Source: Triglochin maritima (Eukaryota > Streptophyta > Magnoliopsida > Alismatales > Juncaginaceae). From it: DNA of 64,000 nucleotides. Where the stretch lies: the NCBI GenBank assembly GCA_963682175.1, contig OY821771.1:35360201-35424200 (forward strand). The letters are read 5' to 3'. The notes beneath the pieces were generated by a model. It did no database searches. It was not told the DNA's origin and saw nothing but the letters and a program-made list of their open reading frames with translations. Shown here one piece after another: positions 11,536 through 23,118 of the stretch. A program made the translations under genes and the position numbers. Position 1 is the first letter of the stretch, and the number at the start of each line of letters is the position of its first letter.

Positions 11536-13582
11536 TGAATAGAATGTGTTCTAAAAGTTTTACTTTTAAATGTCAATTATTATGAATTGAATGAGAAATC
11601 ATTTTGTTCCTTGTTTATGTTATTCGTCTTTTAGAAGTGTTAAGGAAGAGGCTCTTGGTCCTTAACCGTAGAGCTCTGAAAGATATTGGTTTGCATAAAA
11701 CAAAAGATATTCGCAATCATGGTAATTAACATGGGACATTAATTGCCGAGTTAAGATTGTCGTGTTGGTCATAGATCATTGTAGCTCTACAAGTGAGTGA
11801 CGACACGGGTATGCAAAAGAGGAAAATATTACTTTTGTATACTGAATAGACCTAATAAGTAAAATATTATAGAAATGTGTTTCTGTGTCATTAATATTTT
11901 ACTGTGTCTTTGGTCCTTTAATATGAGACTTATATTTAATCACTTAAGGAATACTTAATTAGATCAGTGTCTTGAACTATCGATCAGTGTAGTGTAAAGG
12001 CATTGGTTGGTTAAGTACAACTTTTGTTGGAGAAGATAGTTAGTCAAAAGATTATCATTGCCCCTCTTAATTGAGTGATGATATTAGTGGGCCCCTTGAT
12101 AAAGCAAAGTTATAATGTGCACAATGTGATTTGAGTTAAGTCACATATTTATAACTAGCTTAAAGAGGTCAAGAAATGAATACTAATACAAAGATGACAC
12201 AATACTACTTTGTGTGTATTCTTAATATCATGAGGCAAGGGACGGACACAAGTGATGCACTCCATCACTAAGTGGATCGGGTTTTGGTTCGAGTGGAATT
12301 AAGACATCTAACTAATTGGGAGCTATAATGTGTAGCTAGATACCGCTTATAGCTTGTGATATTAAGCTCTTAATATCACTGCCAACTTAGTTTAGATCCT
12401 CCCATAGGTCACACCACAAAACTGGGAAACAAGAAATGGGGATTTTGAGTTCATAGGATGTGTCGGGTTTCATGTAGAAAATATGACACATGGGGTGAAC
12501 AAGCAAAATCAAAATTATGTTGTGATTAATAACATAATTAGAATCTAAATTAAATTCATATGTGATGTAAATATTATGGGGTGTAATGATTGATCATTAC
12601 ATAGGATAATATGTTACATAAGTTGTGAATTTACTACTAATCCCGAAATGTCAAATTTTGTAGGGGTTAAACCGAAATTTGACAAGTCTGCAAGACTGTG
12701 CAAACGGTCGACCGGTTAATGGATAACGGTCGACCGAATGTGCACGGTCGACCGGACGTGTCTCGACCGATAACATGGAATTTTCGTCTGTTCGGAACGG
12801 TCGACCGAATCTTTCGGTCGGTCGACCGAACATTGCGATGAAATATTCTACGTTAAGAACGGTCGACCGAATCTCGCACGGTCGACCGAAATTGGGTTCG
12901 AGCGGTCGACCGGACCTTCGTAACGGTCGACCGGTCCAGACGGTTTTATGCAGAATTAATTTAAGAATTAATTAGATCATGCATGGAATTGGTCCATAAT
13001 TGATTTAATTCGTGGCTAATATTATTTATTATTAAATAATGGATGGTTAGATGGAATTTTGCATGAGATCATGGGCAAGGGGTTGCACATGAATAGGTAA
13101 TTTGGAGAGAACCTATAAATACAAGGTTATCTCATTACCTCCTTAATTCATTCATTATTCTCTTGAGCAAAATTCTCTCTCCATAATTCTCCACGAAAAT
13201 CCCTTAATTCTTAAGTTTAGTTTTAGTTCTTAAGAGACCATCTTCTCAAGGGAATTAAAGAGGGGTTAGTAATTAGATTCTAAACCCTATCGGAGATCGA
13301 GAGACTAGCTTCCCTCTCTCCGATCTTGTTTAGAGTTTGGTGAATACTCGGAGGCATCCGGCGCGACGAGAAGCATCCCCAACGTCTCCGAATCTTCAAG
13401 AAGTTTTTGAGAACTTCTAGGTATGAATTTCGGAGCTCTTGTTTGTTTTAATAGAGTTTTGAAACTAGATGTTAAAACTAACCGATGCATGCATGAAATA
13501 AATCAAAGAAAATTGTAATTGATCCTTATTATACATAAAAATTTCGAAAATATATATGTATAATTAAACATGAAATCCTACA
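11536..13582 (+). repeat. 5' LTR of Copia element A
   Basis: The 2,047 bp LTR begins TGAATAGAATGTG and ends ATGAAATCCTACA. A TATAAATA-type promoter word (CCTATAAATACAAGG) lies near 13110. It carries nine CGGTCGACCG palindromes in its second half. The preceding GAAGG belongs to the target duplication, not to the LTR, although TGAAGG also resembles an LTR start. Confidence 0.93.
12705..12933. repeat. Nine CGGTCGACCG palindromes in the A 5' LTR
   Basis: Nine perfect copies of the 10 bp self-complementary word CGGTCGACCG (plus one degenerate TCTCGACCG) occur in 229 bp. Spacing is irregular (about 14-44 bp) and the spacers are unrelated. The region is CpG-rich against an AT-rich LTR background, just upstream of the presumed LTR promoter. 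Confidence 0.92.
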
Positions 13583-13583
13583 G

Positions 13584-13595
13584 TGGTATCAGAGC
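13584..13595 (+). other. Primer binding site of element A (tRNA-iMet)
   Basis: TGGTATCAGAGC lies one base after the 5' LTR. It is the standard complement of the 3' end of plant initiator tRNA-Met used by Copia elements to prime reverse transcription. Confidence 0.93.
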
Positions 13596-14858
13596 TTAGG
13601 GTTCAATTTTCTTATGATTTATGGTTGTAAACAAATTTAGTTTACCATCTAGGATTTAAACAATTCGTTTTACCAGTTTTTTCGGTCTTTAAATATTTGT
13701 TGAAATAATTCTTTATAATAATTCGTTTTAAATGTTTTGAATGTTTAAAACATGTCATGTAATTATTAGAATTATGATTTAGACATAAGTCTAACTTTCA
13801 ATAATTTCGTTTTAAGTATAAACGATTATTTTGTAAGAGAATCAACAAAACCGAAAAAACTGCGATTCATCTTTCCATTGGAAATTGGATGGACAGCGGT
13901 TCATAATTAATTTGTGAACTATGGATGCATGAAAAATGTTTTTAATGGATTTCAAAACGTTTTTTCAAAGAATTGTTTGACATTCTAGATGCTTGATAAA
14001 CTAGGATTGATAGTTTATAGCAATTGCGTGCATGGATGCTTGAGTTGCTTTGCAGGATTGTGAGTTTATATGTTCCAAATCAGAAGCTATGAATGTATGT
14101 TATTATTATAATACAGGGGCTTGTGTATGTAAAAGCCAAAATTCTCTCTATTTCCGTCTTTTAGATAGTTGCATTTGCATATGAGAGGTTTTTACATAGG
14201 ACTTGCACTAGTCGGTTTTATCGAATGTGAGGAGCATGTTTATTTTCTGTAAAATCTACATCTCCGGTGCAAGAGGAAGTCGCCGCTGTAGCGCATTGAT
14301 CGAGGATCGAGGATCAGGGATCGAAGATCAAGGATCAAAGGGAACATATAAACTCACGCGATATGGATTGTGTGAATGTTTAATTTCTGTTTTTATAATT
14401 TCTGCTATGCATGTGATGAAAGTTGAATGTTAGGATGTGTATGATTAATAATATGCATGATAACCTAAAATTCTAAATCACATGTTAAATTGTCCAACAA
14501 AAATTAAGAATAAATTTCCTTCTTATTTCATCCACTAGCAGCCATTGATCGAGGGATACTCTGCTCGCCCTTAGCGGGAGATAGCTCCCTTTATCTTTGG
14601 GAATAGTGGGAGATATAAAGGTTGTCTGTTGTTGTGCTACAATTAAATATATGAGGTGTGTTTCACCCTAGTGAACCCCAAGTATGTTCAGTTGTGAATA
14701 CAATAGATAAACGTATCTCGTATCAAATGAAAATAAGTTTTCTTAACATTACCTAGAGCCCTCGCTCGGTTTTGGGAAAAAGTTTTTCTTACGAGGATAG
14801 GTCGCATTCCCTCATAATTAAAACGACAAGAGTCACAAAAGTTTGAAGATGCTAAATG
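13596..14858 (+). other. Untranslated leader of element A
   Basis: Leader between the primer site and insertion B. No gag start is seen. A short GATCGAGGATCGAGGATC-type tandem run lies at about 14298-14341. The leader continues at 22897 after the B insertion. Confidence 0.6.
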
Positions 14859-15551
14859 TTGCTTGATGTGAATTAAATTTATACCGCAAGTGCACGGCGT
14901 CTATGAAGACGTGGCAAGTACGGGTCGAACACAAGGAGGGAGAGATTTCGTTATTTTTGTTATTTTCGATTAGGGGAAGATGGGAAGAAGAAATAAATTG
15001 GGTTTTTGGGATTTTTGGTTTAATTATCTAAAGTACGAAATAAGAACAATTAAAATTAAAACAAGAACAAAGAGAGAAATCCGTTGGATGGAGGTTTAGA
15101 TTTAGGATTTAGATTAGAAAATTTAGAAACTTATAATAAATCATATTAGTTATGAAGCATTACATGATAAATGATTTAACATAAACTCAAGTAATCAAAA
15201 TAGACTAATACGAAATTAAAATAATAACATTCATTCGTCTTCTCTTCACCCTAAATCCGTCACCTCCACCCTTTGGAAAGAGTTAGAACTTCATGGAGGG
15301 AGGGAGAAGGGATCCTAGAGGCATTACAAAAGAAAACTAAAACAAGAATTAAAAGAACAGAATTTTATTGCTAAAAAGAAGATTACAAGACAAAGACTAA
15401 AAATAAAAACCTAAGACTAAGGACCAAGGACCCTTCTAACATCGTTCTCGGGTCTATTTATAGTTGTTACAAGAGACCTAAGTATAGAATTGGAGAGTAC
15501 ACGTGTCCAGACACGACTGGTCAAAATTGGAGCACACGGATCGACTAGGGG

Positions 15552-15600
15552 GCGGCGTTTCCGCCGCATGATGCATGTAATGTGCGGCGATTTCGCCGCA
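15552..15600. repeat. GCGGCG/CGCCGC hairpin pair in the B LTR
   Basis: Two GC-rich inverted repeats lie 15 bp apart: GCGGCGTTTCCGCCGC (15552-15567) and the perfect 18 bp TGCGGCGATTTCGCCGCA (15583-15600). The second LTR repeats both at 22351-22366 and 22382-22399. Confidence 0.93.
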
Positions 15601-15771
15601 TGATCTCCTCAGATTTAATCCGGATTTTGGTTGAATGTTTATGGTATGATTTGATCCTTCTTTACGCGTCTGGATTGATTCTTTCCATTCTTTTGAACTC
15701 CGGATTAATTCTTTCACATATTTGGAGATATACATTGATTTTTCTATATATTTTCTCCAAGAGAATAAAAG

Positions 15772-17294
15772 TGATTGATCTCGTTTTATATTTCTACCGC
15801 AAGTGCACGGCCGCGTTGAAGCGGTGGCAAATACGGGTCGTCCACTGGGAGGTGTGTCGACACTTGGTTTGTGCGAAGGCGAGAGGTAAAGAAAGGGAGA
15901 AAAGGATTGGTTACACTAAACTACACTAAGATGCAAAAGGAAATGAAGATAAGCAATAAAACTAAACCCCAAAGGGGGTAGAGAAATAATGTGAACATAA
16001 AGAAGTGTGTGTGTGTTTATTAAGCTCCTCACAACATGTAGTGCATGAAATCATAAAACTACATCCAACTTTGCCTCTACATGAATTAAGATAAGACTAC
16101 ATCATTAAAACATACAAGACAATAATTGGAATGAAGCTACATGAACTCAAGTATAAAGACTATACCCTACTATGCCTCCACATGAATTAAGATTTCACTA
16201 CATCATTAAAACATACAAGACATTAGCTAAGGTAAAGGCAACAAGAGCACATACATTACAAATTGTGTTTCCAATATTAACTTCATCCATATCCTAACCT
16301 TATCATTCCCCATAAAATAGGTCCACTAATCAAAGCATAAGCTAAGTTTCATTCAAGAGCATTAGCATATCAAAGATAAGAGTGGAGACCCATTAGATGG
16401 TTATGGAAATCATATAAAGCTCAATGGATAAAAATAACACACACTTAATACACTACATAATTATATCACATATTTCTCCACCCCCCAAATGGGGATGGAA
16501 CTACTCACTACTCATTACACTACTGATTAGACTAAGTAAAGAAAATATTTAACTAAGATACTAAAATTACTAAACAAGAAATTAAACAAAGTAAAGCAAC
16601 CCACACAAAACAAACAACATAACAAAACAAGATTAAAAGAAACAAATAAACTTTTATTAACAATGACTCACATTGAAGGTAGCATCCTTCTCCACCTTGA
16701 GTTATTGCTTCAAGGCTCACTCCTTAGTAGAGAGAATGCCACCAAACAATGGGTAATTACAATGGAAGGTGAAGAGTTCTATTTATAAGCATGGAAAAAG
16801 CTAATCGGGGACAATCCCCCGATGTGGGACTAAACCAATACCAAAAATAGCCTAAACGAACATTAATACAAGTCCAGGAGAAATTTCGACGGATCCTGAG
16901 CAATATGGACCGCCAATTGGCGGTCCAAAATTGTCGGATCGTGTTGGAATTTGTTGTGGGCTTTGCTTTCTGGTATTGTTGGTCTTTGATGCGGTTACTC
17001 GACTTGTTGGAGCTCCGACCCGAATAGAATTGGTAAAATACTCCCCATGATGGTGTGGAGTATTCTGTTTTGCTCTTAGGTCCTTCTGTCTTACATTCAG
17101 GTCCTTCTCCCTTGCATCTTGGTCCCTAGATCTCACCATTCAGTCCTTTTTCCCAGCTTTTGGGTCCTTTCATGGCTCTTCTCTTCAAACCTCTTTATTC
17201 CTGAAAACTAAACATAAAACTCGTCACGTAGCATTGCTTAGGTGTAAGATAATGGATATAAGATACAAATATGAGCATGAAATGATGTCAATCA
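15772..17294 (-). mobile_element. Solo LTR C, nested in the LTR of element B
   Basis: The 1,523 bp unit starts TGATTGATCTCG and ends GATGTCAATCA, with AAAAG duplicated at 15767-15771 and 17295-17299. Its plus-strand start shares ACCGCAAGTGCACGG and an ATACGGGTCG-type word with the start of the B LTR, so it belongs to a related family in the same orientation. No internal domain remains, as expected after LTR-LTR recombination. It is the youngest insertion in the A-B-C nest. Confidence 0.9.
16907..16926. repeat. Perfect 20 bp palindrome in solo LTR C
   Basis: GGACCGCCAATTGGCGGTCC is fully self-complementary with no loop. It stands out from AT-rich surroundings. Confidence 0.95.
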
Positions 17295-17620
17295 AAAAGC
17301 TACTCGTGATTTGCACTTAGGTCCTTGACTTTTTGCAGTTAAGTCCCCGGCTACTTTTGTGCTTAAGTCCTTGTTCTTTTTGCAATTAGGACTTGAATGC
17401 TTTTATGCTTGGATACATTTCCATTCGTAACCCGATAATCTTGAACTTGGTCTTTATGATAGAAATGAGTCTTTTGCACGCGTTTATGCTCGGGATGTGG
17501 GTAAATTGCATTCAGGTCCCTGTATTCTGTAAATAAGACTAAACACATACCTTAGTAGCATTTATTGATGTAAAAGTAATCTAAATGAAAGACATATGAT
17601 GCAATGTATGCAATGCATCA

Positions 17621-18903
17621 AATACCCCCACACCTAGATTTTGCTAGTCCCTAGCAAAACAGAAGATAAAAAATAAAAACAGGGAAATCCTAACTCACTT
17701 TCGTAGGAATCACGGTTGCACTTAGCATGTGCAACAAGCCTTTAAACCTCCTTGTTGCGAAGGGGGAGGAGTGTTGTCTCCTGAGGGTTTTCAGCGGATA
17801 TACCCACAAAATCCTGAATCAACATTTCATTAATAGCTCTCAATATCCCTACCTCAACTTTATACATCTTACTGAGAATTCTTGCATGCTCATTATACAA
17901 TTCTAACTCATTAAAAATATGACTTGGTCTTTGTTCCTCCAACATTCACACCACTAACCCTTCTAAACATGTTATTACTTAAATTATTTTGCACGCCTCC
18001 TCTGGTGGTGTAGTATCATTTGGATCAACCATGGCATGGATCATTCTTTTAGCTTTGGGCCTTGAGTATCTTAAAGTATTTTTTTTTTCGTGATTCAACA
18101 CATTTGCTTTTCCTTTTTGACACTTATACCCTTTTTGCATTCGTGTAGCGAGTTTGGTCGATAATCCCGAGCTGGAAGACTCAAGTTACCGGGTTTCAAG
18201 ATACCCCTACGGACCAGTGACTCGAAGGCTTGGGCTTTTGTAATCATTTTGCAAAATGTGTTTTCCTCACTTTATTTTTATTTTATTTTACTTTTATTTT
18301 CCTCAAGGCTTAATTGCTATTAGAAGTCCACACTTCCCGGTATATTTTCCTCAACATCTGCTTTTTATCAACCACTTCAAAGATTTGATTCATCGAATTT
18401 AAGTGCATACACGTCTTAAAGGGTAATGAGTTATTTCTTTGGAACTTCGATTTATGTCATAATTTCTACAAGCAGAACTATATAATAAGGAACAAAAAAT
18501 CAATGCAATTTGTACACGGGTTTTGGCAGTTCAATCTTAAGCTATGTCATGAAACATTGATTTTTTTTAAGGTATATTTTTTTGAAATAAAAGACAACTA
18601 TATAGATAAATATATACATAAACATCCCCCCACACCTAAATCATGCATTGTCCTCAATGAATGTGAGCAAGACACTACATGGATTTATGCATGAAACATG
18701 AAAGATCTCACCAACGTGAAGTACAAAGGAAAGTTCATGGCTCTGTTGATGGACAAAAACCCGAATTCCCTCAAAAACCTGTGAGATGCTAAAGAAGGGA
18801 TAAATACAACAGATGATTTTATATATATATATATAACTATGTACAAACATAAGTTCCCATCTTCATTTGTCAAGAGACATCAAATGGAAACTTCAAGAGT
18901 GGG
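17621..18903 (-). other. 3' non-coding interior of element B
   Basis: On the minus strand this runs from the end of the gag-like ORF to the 3' LTR. It holds two similar G-rich purine tracts, GGTGTGGGGGGATG near 18625 and GGTGTGGGGGTATT at 17621-17634; the latter touches the LTR and is the likely polypurine tract. No pol sequence is present. Confidence 0.65.
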
Positions 18904-20379
18904 TCAGTGTACCTGAAAAGGAAACATGACACCACGTGGGGCCAGAAAATGCATGTGTGGGCCGCCTTCACAAAAAGCGCTAGATGAAATGAGAGGTTCA
19001 TGAATTGGACGCAAAGGCGTCTCATTCAACGGATCAAACTGAAAGAGCTTGAACCTCTCGAGAGTTTGGGAATTAAGGGGCAACGGAAGAGGAGTTTCTC
19101 CCTTTGTGGTGTTGAAGTTATGATCATCAATCCAAACTCTCCAACCAACTTGCTGGTGTGTCGGAACGAGGTCAAGAACCTTGTTAGGCATGTCCGACAC
19201 ACCAGGCGAACAAAAATTGGGTCTCATACCCAAAGCATCTTCTAAGGCACTTCTAATATCCTCATAAGCTATGTGGTTGTTTGATGTTCCATCATTTCCA
19301 AGATGATCAGGAACAATGGTGAGAGGCGGACTCTCACCAGGTTGTTTGAAATTGAGGGTACTAGGGAGATCTTGCTCCACCAGAGGTGAGTCCTTAAGAG
19401 ATGCAACATGACGATCATGTGGCTCAAGGGCCACGGGACAAGAAGATAGGGCACAATCTTGTGCCGACTCATAATGAAATTGGTCCATATAAATCGAATC
19501 CTCCACTAAGTGATCGTGAATTGAAATTCCAAGTCCCTCAGACTGACTAGGAATTTGACTTTGAAAGATTGTGCTTTGAATTTGTGTATGTGGTGGTGGT
19601 TCGATACTAAAAGATGAATCCTCATGTTGACACGAAAAGTTACTTTCCTCACTTAATTGCTGCGACATTTGACTCAATTGTAATACCATATTGTCTACGG
19701 ACTGTTGAGTAGTTGTCATGAACGTATGGAAAGCTTGTTCCAAGGTATCAGGTATGTGGTCAACTATGAGGTTCGAGTCAGAACTCGGGACATTTTTAGG
19801 TTGTGTGTTGGTAGACTGAGGATAAGTCCAATGATTTGAAGTGGGTTGTTGGTAGAGTTCTGGGTATTCGGGAGAAGGATATTGGGGTGAAAATGACGTA
19901 TAAGAATTTGGATATGAATTGTTTCCCCACGAATCCATCACTCTTGGGTTATATGCGGAAGTGTAACGGTCATATCGAGCATTCTGGGAAAATGTATGCT
20001 CATACTCAGGCTCTGGGGGAACATAAGGACATTCCCTGATAAGATGACCACTCAACCCGCAACAGTCGCACGGTACGGCTACTGGAGCCACCGGTGCACT
20101 CATGTTGTCAGCCCAACGCATGAAGGAGGCAAAAGTTTGTTGTAATGTGTCAGTTCGTTGACCAGCATATGATCCAACATAACTAGATTGTGGTCTAGCC
20201 GTCGGTGCCTCTCTCATGTTACCCCAATATGAAGATTGCTCAGTTATACAATTAGGATTGTCCCAACCATATGGGGTGTTAGTCTGAGCCACACCAGCCT
20301 GCATGGCTTTAGAATACCAGGAAGCATTGTCATGGTCCCAACAATGATATGGATGGTTGCTCATGTAACCATCCATCAA
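18904..20379 (-). CDS. Gag-like protein with CCHC zinc knuckle (element B)
   Basis: An uninterrupted 491-residue frame starts MMDGYMSNHPYHCWDHDN. It has a CX2CX4HX4C knuckle, CDCCGLSGHLIREC, near residues 103-116, a nucleic-acid-binding motif of retroelement Gag. The middle is rich in Q, S, P, Y and N and looks disordered; the C-terminal third has no motif I recognise. It follows the tRNA-Asp primer site by about 1.26 kb on the same strand, as gag should. No protease or polymerase follows. Being intact inside a young element, it may still be under selection for trans-mobilisation or may simply have had no time to decay. It is a transposon protein, not a host gene. Confidence 0.72.
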   Translation of the reverse strand: MMDGYMSNHPYHCWDHDNASWYSKAMQAGVAQTNTPYGWDNPNCITEQSSYWGNMREAPTARPQSSYVGSYAGQRTDTLQQTFASFMRWADNMSAPVAPVAVPCDCCGLSGHLIRECPYVPPEPEYEHTFSQNARYDRYTSAYNPRVMDSWGNNSYPNSYTSFSPQYPSPEYPELYQQPTSNHWTYPQSTNTQPKNVPSSDSNLIVDHIPDTLEQAFHTFMTTTQQSVDNMVLQLSQMSQQLSEESNFSCQHEDSSFSIEPPPHTQIQSTIFQSQIPSQSEGLGISIHDHLVEDSIYMDQFHYESAQDCALSSCPVALEPHDRHVASLKDSPLVEQDLPSTLNFKQPGESPPLTIVPDHLGNDGTSNNHIAYEDIRSALEDALGMRPNFCSPGVSDMPNKVLDLVPTHQQVGWRVWIDDHNFNTTKGETPLPLPLNSQTLERFKLFQFDPLNETPLRPIHEPLISSSAFCEGGPHMHFLAPRGVMFPFQVH

Positions 20380-21638
20380 AACACTCTTGAGTCAAGTACT
20401 CTTACCCTTAGGAGGCTAAGCAAGCACAAGTTCTCGACTCGACCCTAAAATGCTAATAGAGAATGTAAAGGGGAGGGGACTAGAACGTATAAGTAGGTGA
20501 GAAGAAGATGACTCAGAAGAGAAGGGAAACTTAACTCTAAAGATAGAAAAGAAGGTCGGTCAGAGGTTTCCCAAACAAGCACGGTTCAAACAATCCTAGA
20601 CCTAGTTTCACTTAGATCTAGACGACTCCTAACTGGTTGAGTCGAATTGATTCGCTTGATTCACCTCCCTCACTAATCAAACCAAATTGGCCAGGTAGTG
20701 TATAGCTAGTGGGGGCACTTCCGACAGAGTCGGTGCCAATTAGACAACCACTTCGCTTGGAAGACTCTCGTCAACACAAAAACACTTCCTAGACACCAAA
20801 TTGAATTCGATCGGTTTCAGGTCATAGCAAGTCAAACCAATTCTTCTCCTTAATTGAGTCCGAGTCCTTAGGGGCCAATGTCTAATTGATTTTAAATTTT
20901 AAGGCTTGGGTGACACTTTAGGATTGTGATTTGTGGGCCACGGAAGGGTGATGAAATCCCCACCGTATCTTTTCCTACGGAGTTGCCCTTAAGGTAGTTT
21001 AACTTAAATCTAGCAAAGATAGTCAAACAATGGTCTTTAGAGGGGGGCAATTGCAAGGTTGTATGCAAACTAAATTATATGCTTAAATGCAATCGTTAAA
21101 ACACGATACGTACCTTGCCTCCAGCACTCTTCAACAAGAATTAATTTGCAAGAATTTAGGAAGAATAATGCAAACAAAATATTATATGATGCATGCACTA
21201 AGGCCTTTCTAATTTTGCCAATTTTAGGTCAGAGTTGAATTATTGCCAATTATGGAATTTTGCCCTAACACGTGCAATTCTAATAAAAGGAATTTTTTTG
21301 AAAATAGAAATTACAAGAAAAGAAGGCAACAAAGGTTACCTAAGCAATGCTCAGTCGGGTTCACCGCCCGCTCTCGAAATTTCTGTAGCTTCCCGCGTCC
21401 ACCCAGAGATTAGTCGCGCCCCAGAAAAATTTGAAGCCCAGATGCTTCAAATATGCGGCGATTCCGCCGCAAGTTGTTCTTAGTATGCGGCGATTCCGCC
21501 GCTCGTTAAGCTCAGAATGTGCCCGGATTTCGCCGTGCACTCTGTTGTCTCCTGAAACACAAATCCAAATATTTAGATCGCGCACAAGATAAACAGGATA
21601 AAATCGAAATCACAAAAATAAACAAAATCTGCGTCGCC
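20380..21638 (-). other. Leader of element B
   Basis: Non-coding sequence on the minus strand between the primer site and the gag-like ORF. It contains the three hairpins at 21455-21537; no other gene was seen. Confidence 0.6.
21455..21537. repeat. Three GCGGCGATTCCGCCGC-type hairpins in the B leader
   Basis: GCGGCGATTCCGCCGC occurs at 21455-21470 and again at 21487-21502, with a degenerate third copy (CCCGGATTTCGCCG) near 21521-21534. The same hairpin type is in both B LTRs. Here it lies about 100-200 bases after the primer site on the minus strand, in the untranslated leader. Confidence 0.9.
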
Positions 21639-21656
21639 TCCCCGGCAACGGCGCCA
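21639..21656 (-). other. Primer binding site of element B (tRNA-Asp)
   Basis: Minus strand TGGCGCCGTTGCCGGGGA is complementary to the 3' end of plant tRNA-Asp and begins six bases after the 5' LTR. It fixes the orientation of element B. Confidence 0.92.
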
Positions 21657-21662
21657 AAAACT

Positions 21663-22891
21663 TGATGTGAATTAAATTTATACCGCAAGTGCACGGCGTC
21701 TATGAAGACGTGGCAAGTACGGGTCGAACACAAGGAGGGAGAGATTTCGTTATTTTTGTTATTTTCGATTAGGGGAAGATGGGAAGAAGAAATAAATTGG
21801 GTTTTTGGGATTTTTGGTTTAATTATCTAAAGTACGAAATAAGAACAATTAAAATTAAAACAAGAACAAAGAGAGAAATCCGTTGGATGGAGGTTTAGAT
21901 TTAGGATTTAGATTAGAAAATTTAGAAACTTATAATAAATCATATTAGTTATGAAGCATTACATGATAAATGATTTAACATAAACTCAAGTAATCAAAAT
22001 AGACTAATACGAAATTAAAATAATAACATTCATTCGTCTTCTCTTCACCCTAAATCCGTCACCTCCACCCTTTGGAAAGAGTTAGAACTTCATGGAGGGA
22101 GGGAGAAGGGATCCTAGAGGCATTACAAAAGAAAACTAAAACAAGAATTAAAAGAACAGAATTTTATTGCTAAAAAGAAGATTACAAGACAAAGACTAAA
22201 AATAAAAACCTAAGACTAAGGACCAAGGACCCTTCTAACATCGTTCTCGGGTCTATTTATAGTTGTTACAAGAGACCTAAGTATAGAATTGGAGAGTACA
22301 CGTGTCCAGACACGACTGGTCAAAATTGGAGCACACGGATCGACTAGGGGGCGGCGTTTCCGCCGCATGATGCATGTAATGTGCGGCGATTTCGCCGCAT
22401 GATCTCCTCAGATTTAATCCGGATTTTGGTTGAATGTTTATGGTATGATTTGATCCTTCTTTACGCGTCTGGATTGATTCTTTCCATTCTTTTGAACTCC
22501 GGATTAATTCTTTCACATATTTGGAGATATACATTGATTTTTCTATATATTTTCTCCAAGAGAATAAAAGCTACTCGTGATTTGCACTTAGGTCCTTGAC
22601 TTTTTGCAGTTAAGTCCCCGGCTACTTTTGTGCTTAAGTCCTTGTTCTTTTTGCAATTAGGACTTGAATGCTTTTATGCTTGGATACATTTCCATTCGTA
22701 ACCCGATAATCTTGAACTTGGTCTTTATGATAGAAATGAGTCTTTTGCACGCGTTTATGCTCGGGATGTGGGTAAATTGCATTCAGGTCCCTGTATTCTG
22801 TAAATAAGACTAAACACATACCTTAGTAGCATTTATTGATGTAAAAGTAATCTAAATGAAAGACATATGATGCAATGTATGCAATGCATCA
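21663..22891 (-). repeat. 5' LTR of element B (intact copy)
   Basis: The 1,229 bp LTR is apparently identical to the split copy at 14864-17620. The short open frames inside occur identically in both copies and are LTR by-products. Confidence 0.93.
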
Positions 22892-23118
22892 TTGCTAAAA
22901 TTCAAAAAGGTTGTGATTAGAAAATGTTTTCTTACCTTGATGTTGTAATGTATTCGATAGCCCTTAGCTAGTCTATATTACAATTGATGGGATCTTGGAT
23001 TACTGCATTTACGGGCAAGATTTTATTTGCAGTATTTACATCATATTCGATATATATATGTATGTATGTATTAAAACATAAAATTGGCATTAAAACCTAT
23101 ATAATTTATTTTGTAGAA

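Larger units (their letters stand above)
14864..17620 (-). repeat. 3' LTR of element B, split by solo LTR C
   Basis: The LTR lies at 14864-15771 and 17300-17620 (1,229 bp in total) and is interrupted by C plus one AAAAG duplication. Read on the plus strand it starts TGATGTGAATTAAATT and ends CAATGCATCA. I saw no difference from the intact copy at 21663-22891. Confidence 0.92.
14864..22891 (-). mobile_element. Non-autonomous LTR retrotransposon B (tRNA-Asp primed), nested in A
   Basis: Element B has 1,229 bp LTRs, a TTGCT target duplication (14859-14863, 22892-22896) and minus-strand orientation, shown by a tRNA-Asp primer site beside the right-hand LTR and a purine tract (AGGTGTGGGGG on the minus strand) beside the left-hand LTR. 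The roughly 4 kb interior holds one gag-like ORF and no protease, reverse transcriptase, RNase H or integrase. tRNA-Asp priming is typical of Athila/Tat-type Ty3 elements, so B is probably a defective relative mobilised by another element's enzymes. LTR copy 1 is split by solo LTR C. Confidence 0.9.

Noticed and set aside
12705..12933. CRISPR-like array of short repeats
   Set aside because: The repeat is a 10 bp palindrome with spacers of uneven length inside a plant LTR, present in both LTR copies; no cas genes or prokaryotic context.
15478..15929. 85- and 115-residue frames, repeated at 22277-22599
   Set aside because: Both lie in the LTR of element B and are copied identically in both LTRs; no protein family resemblance.
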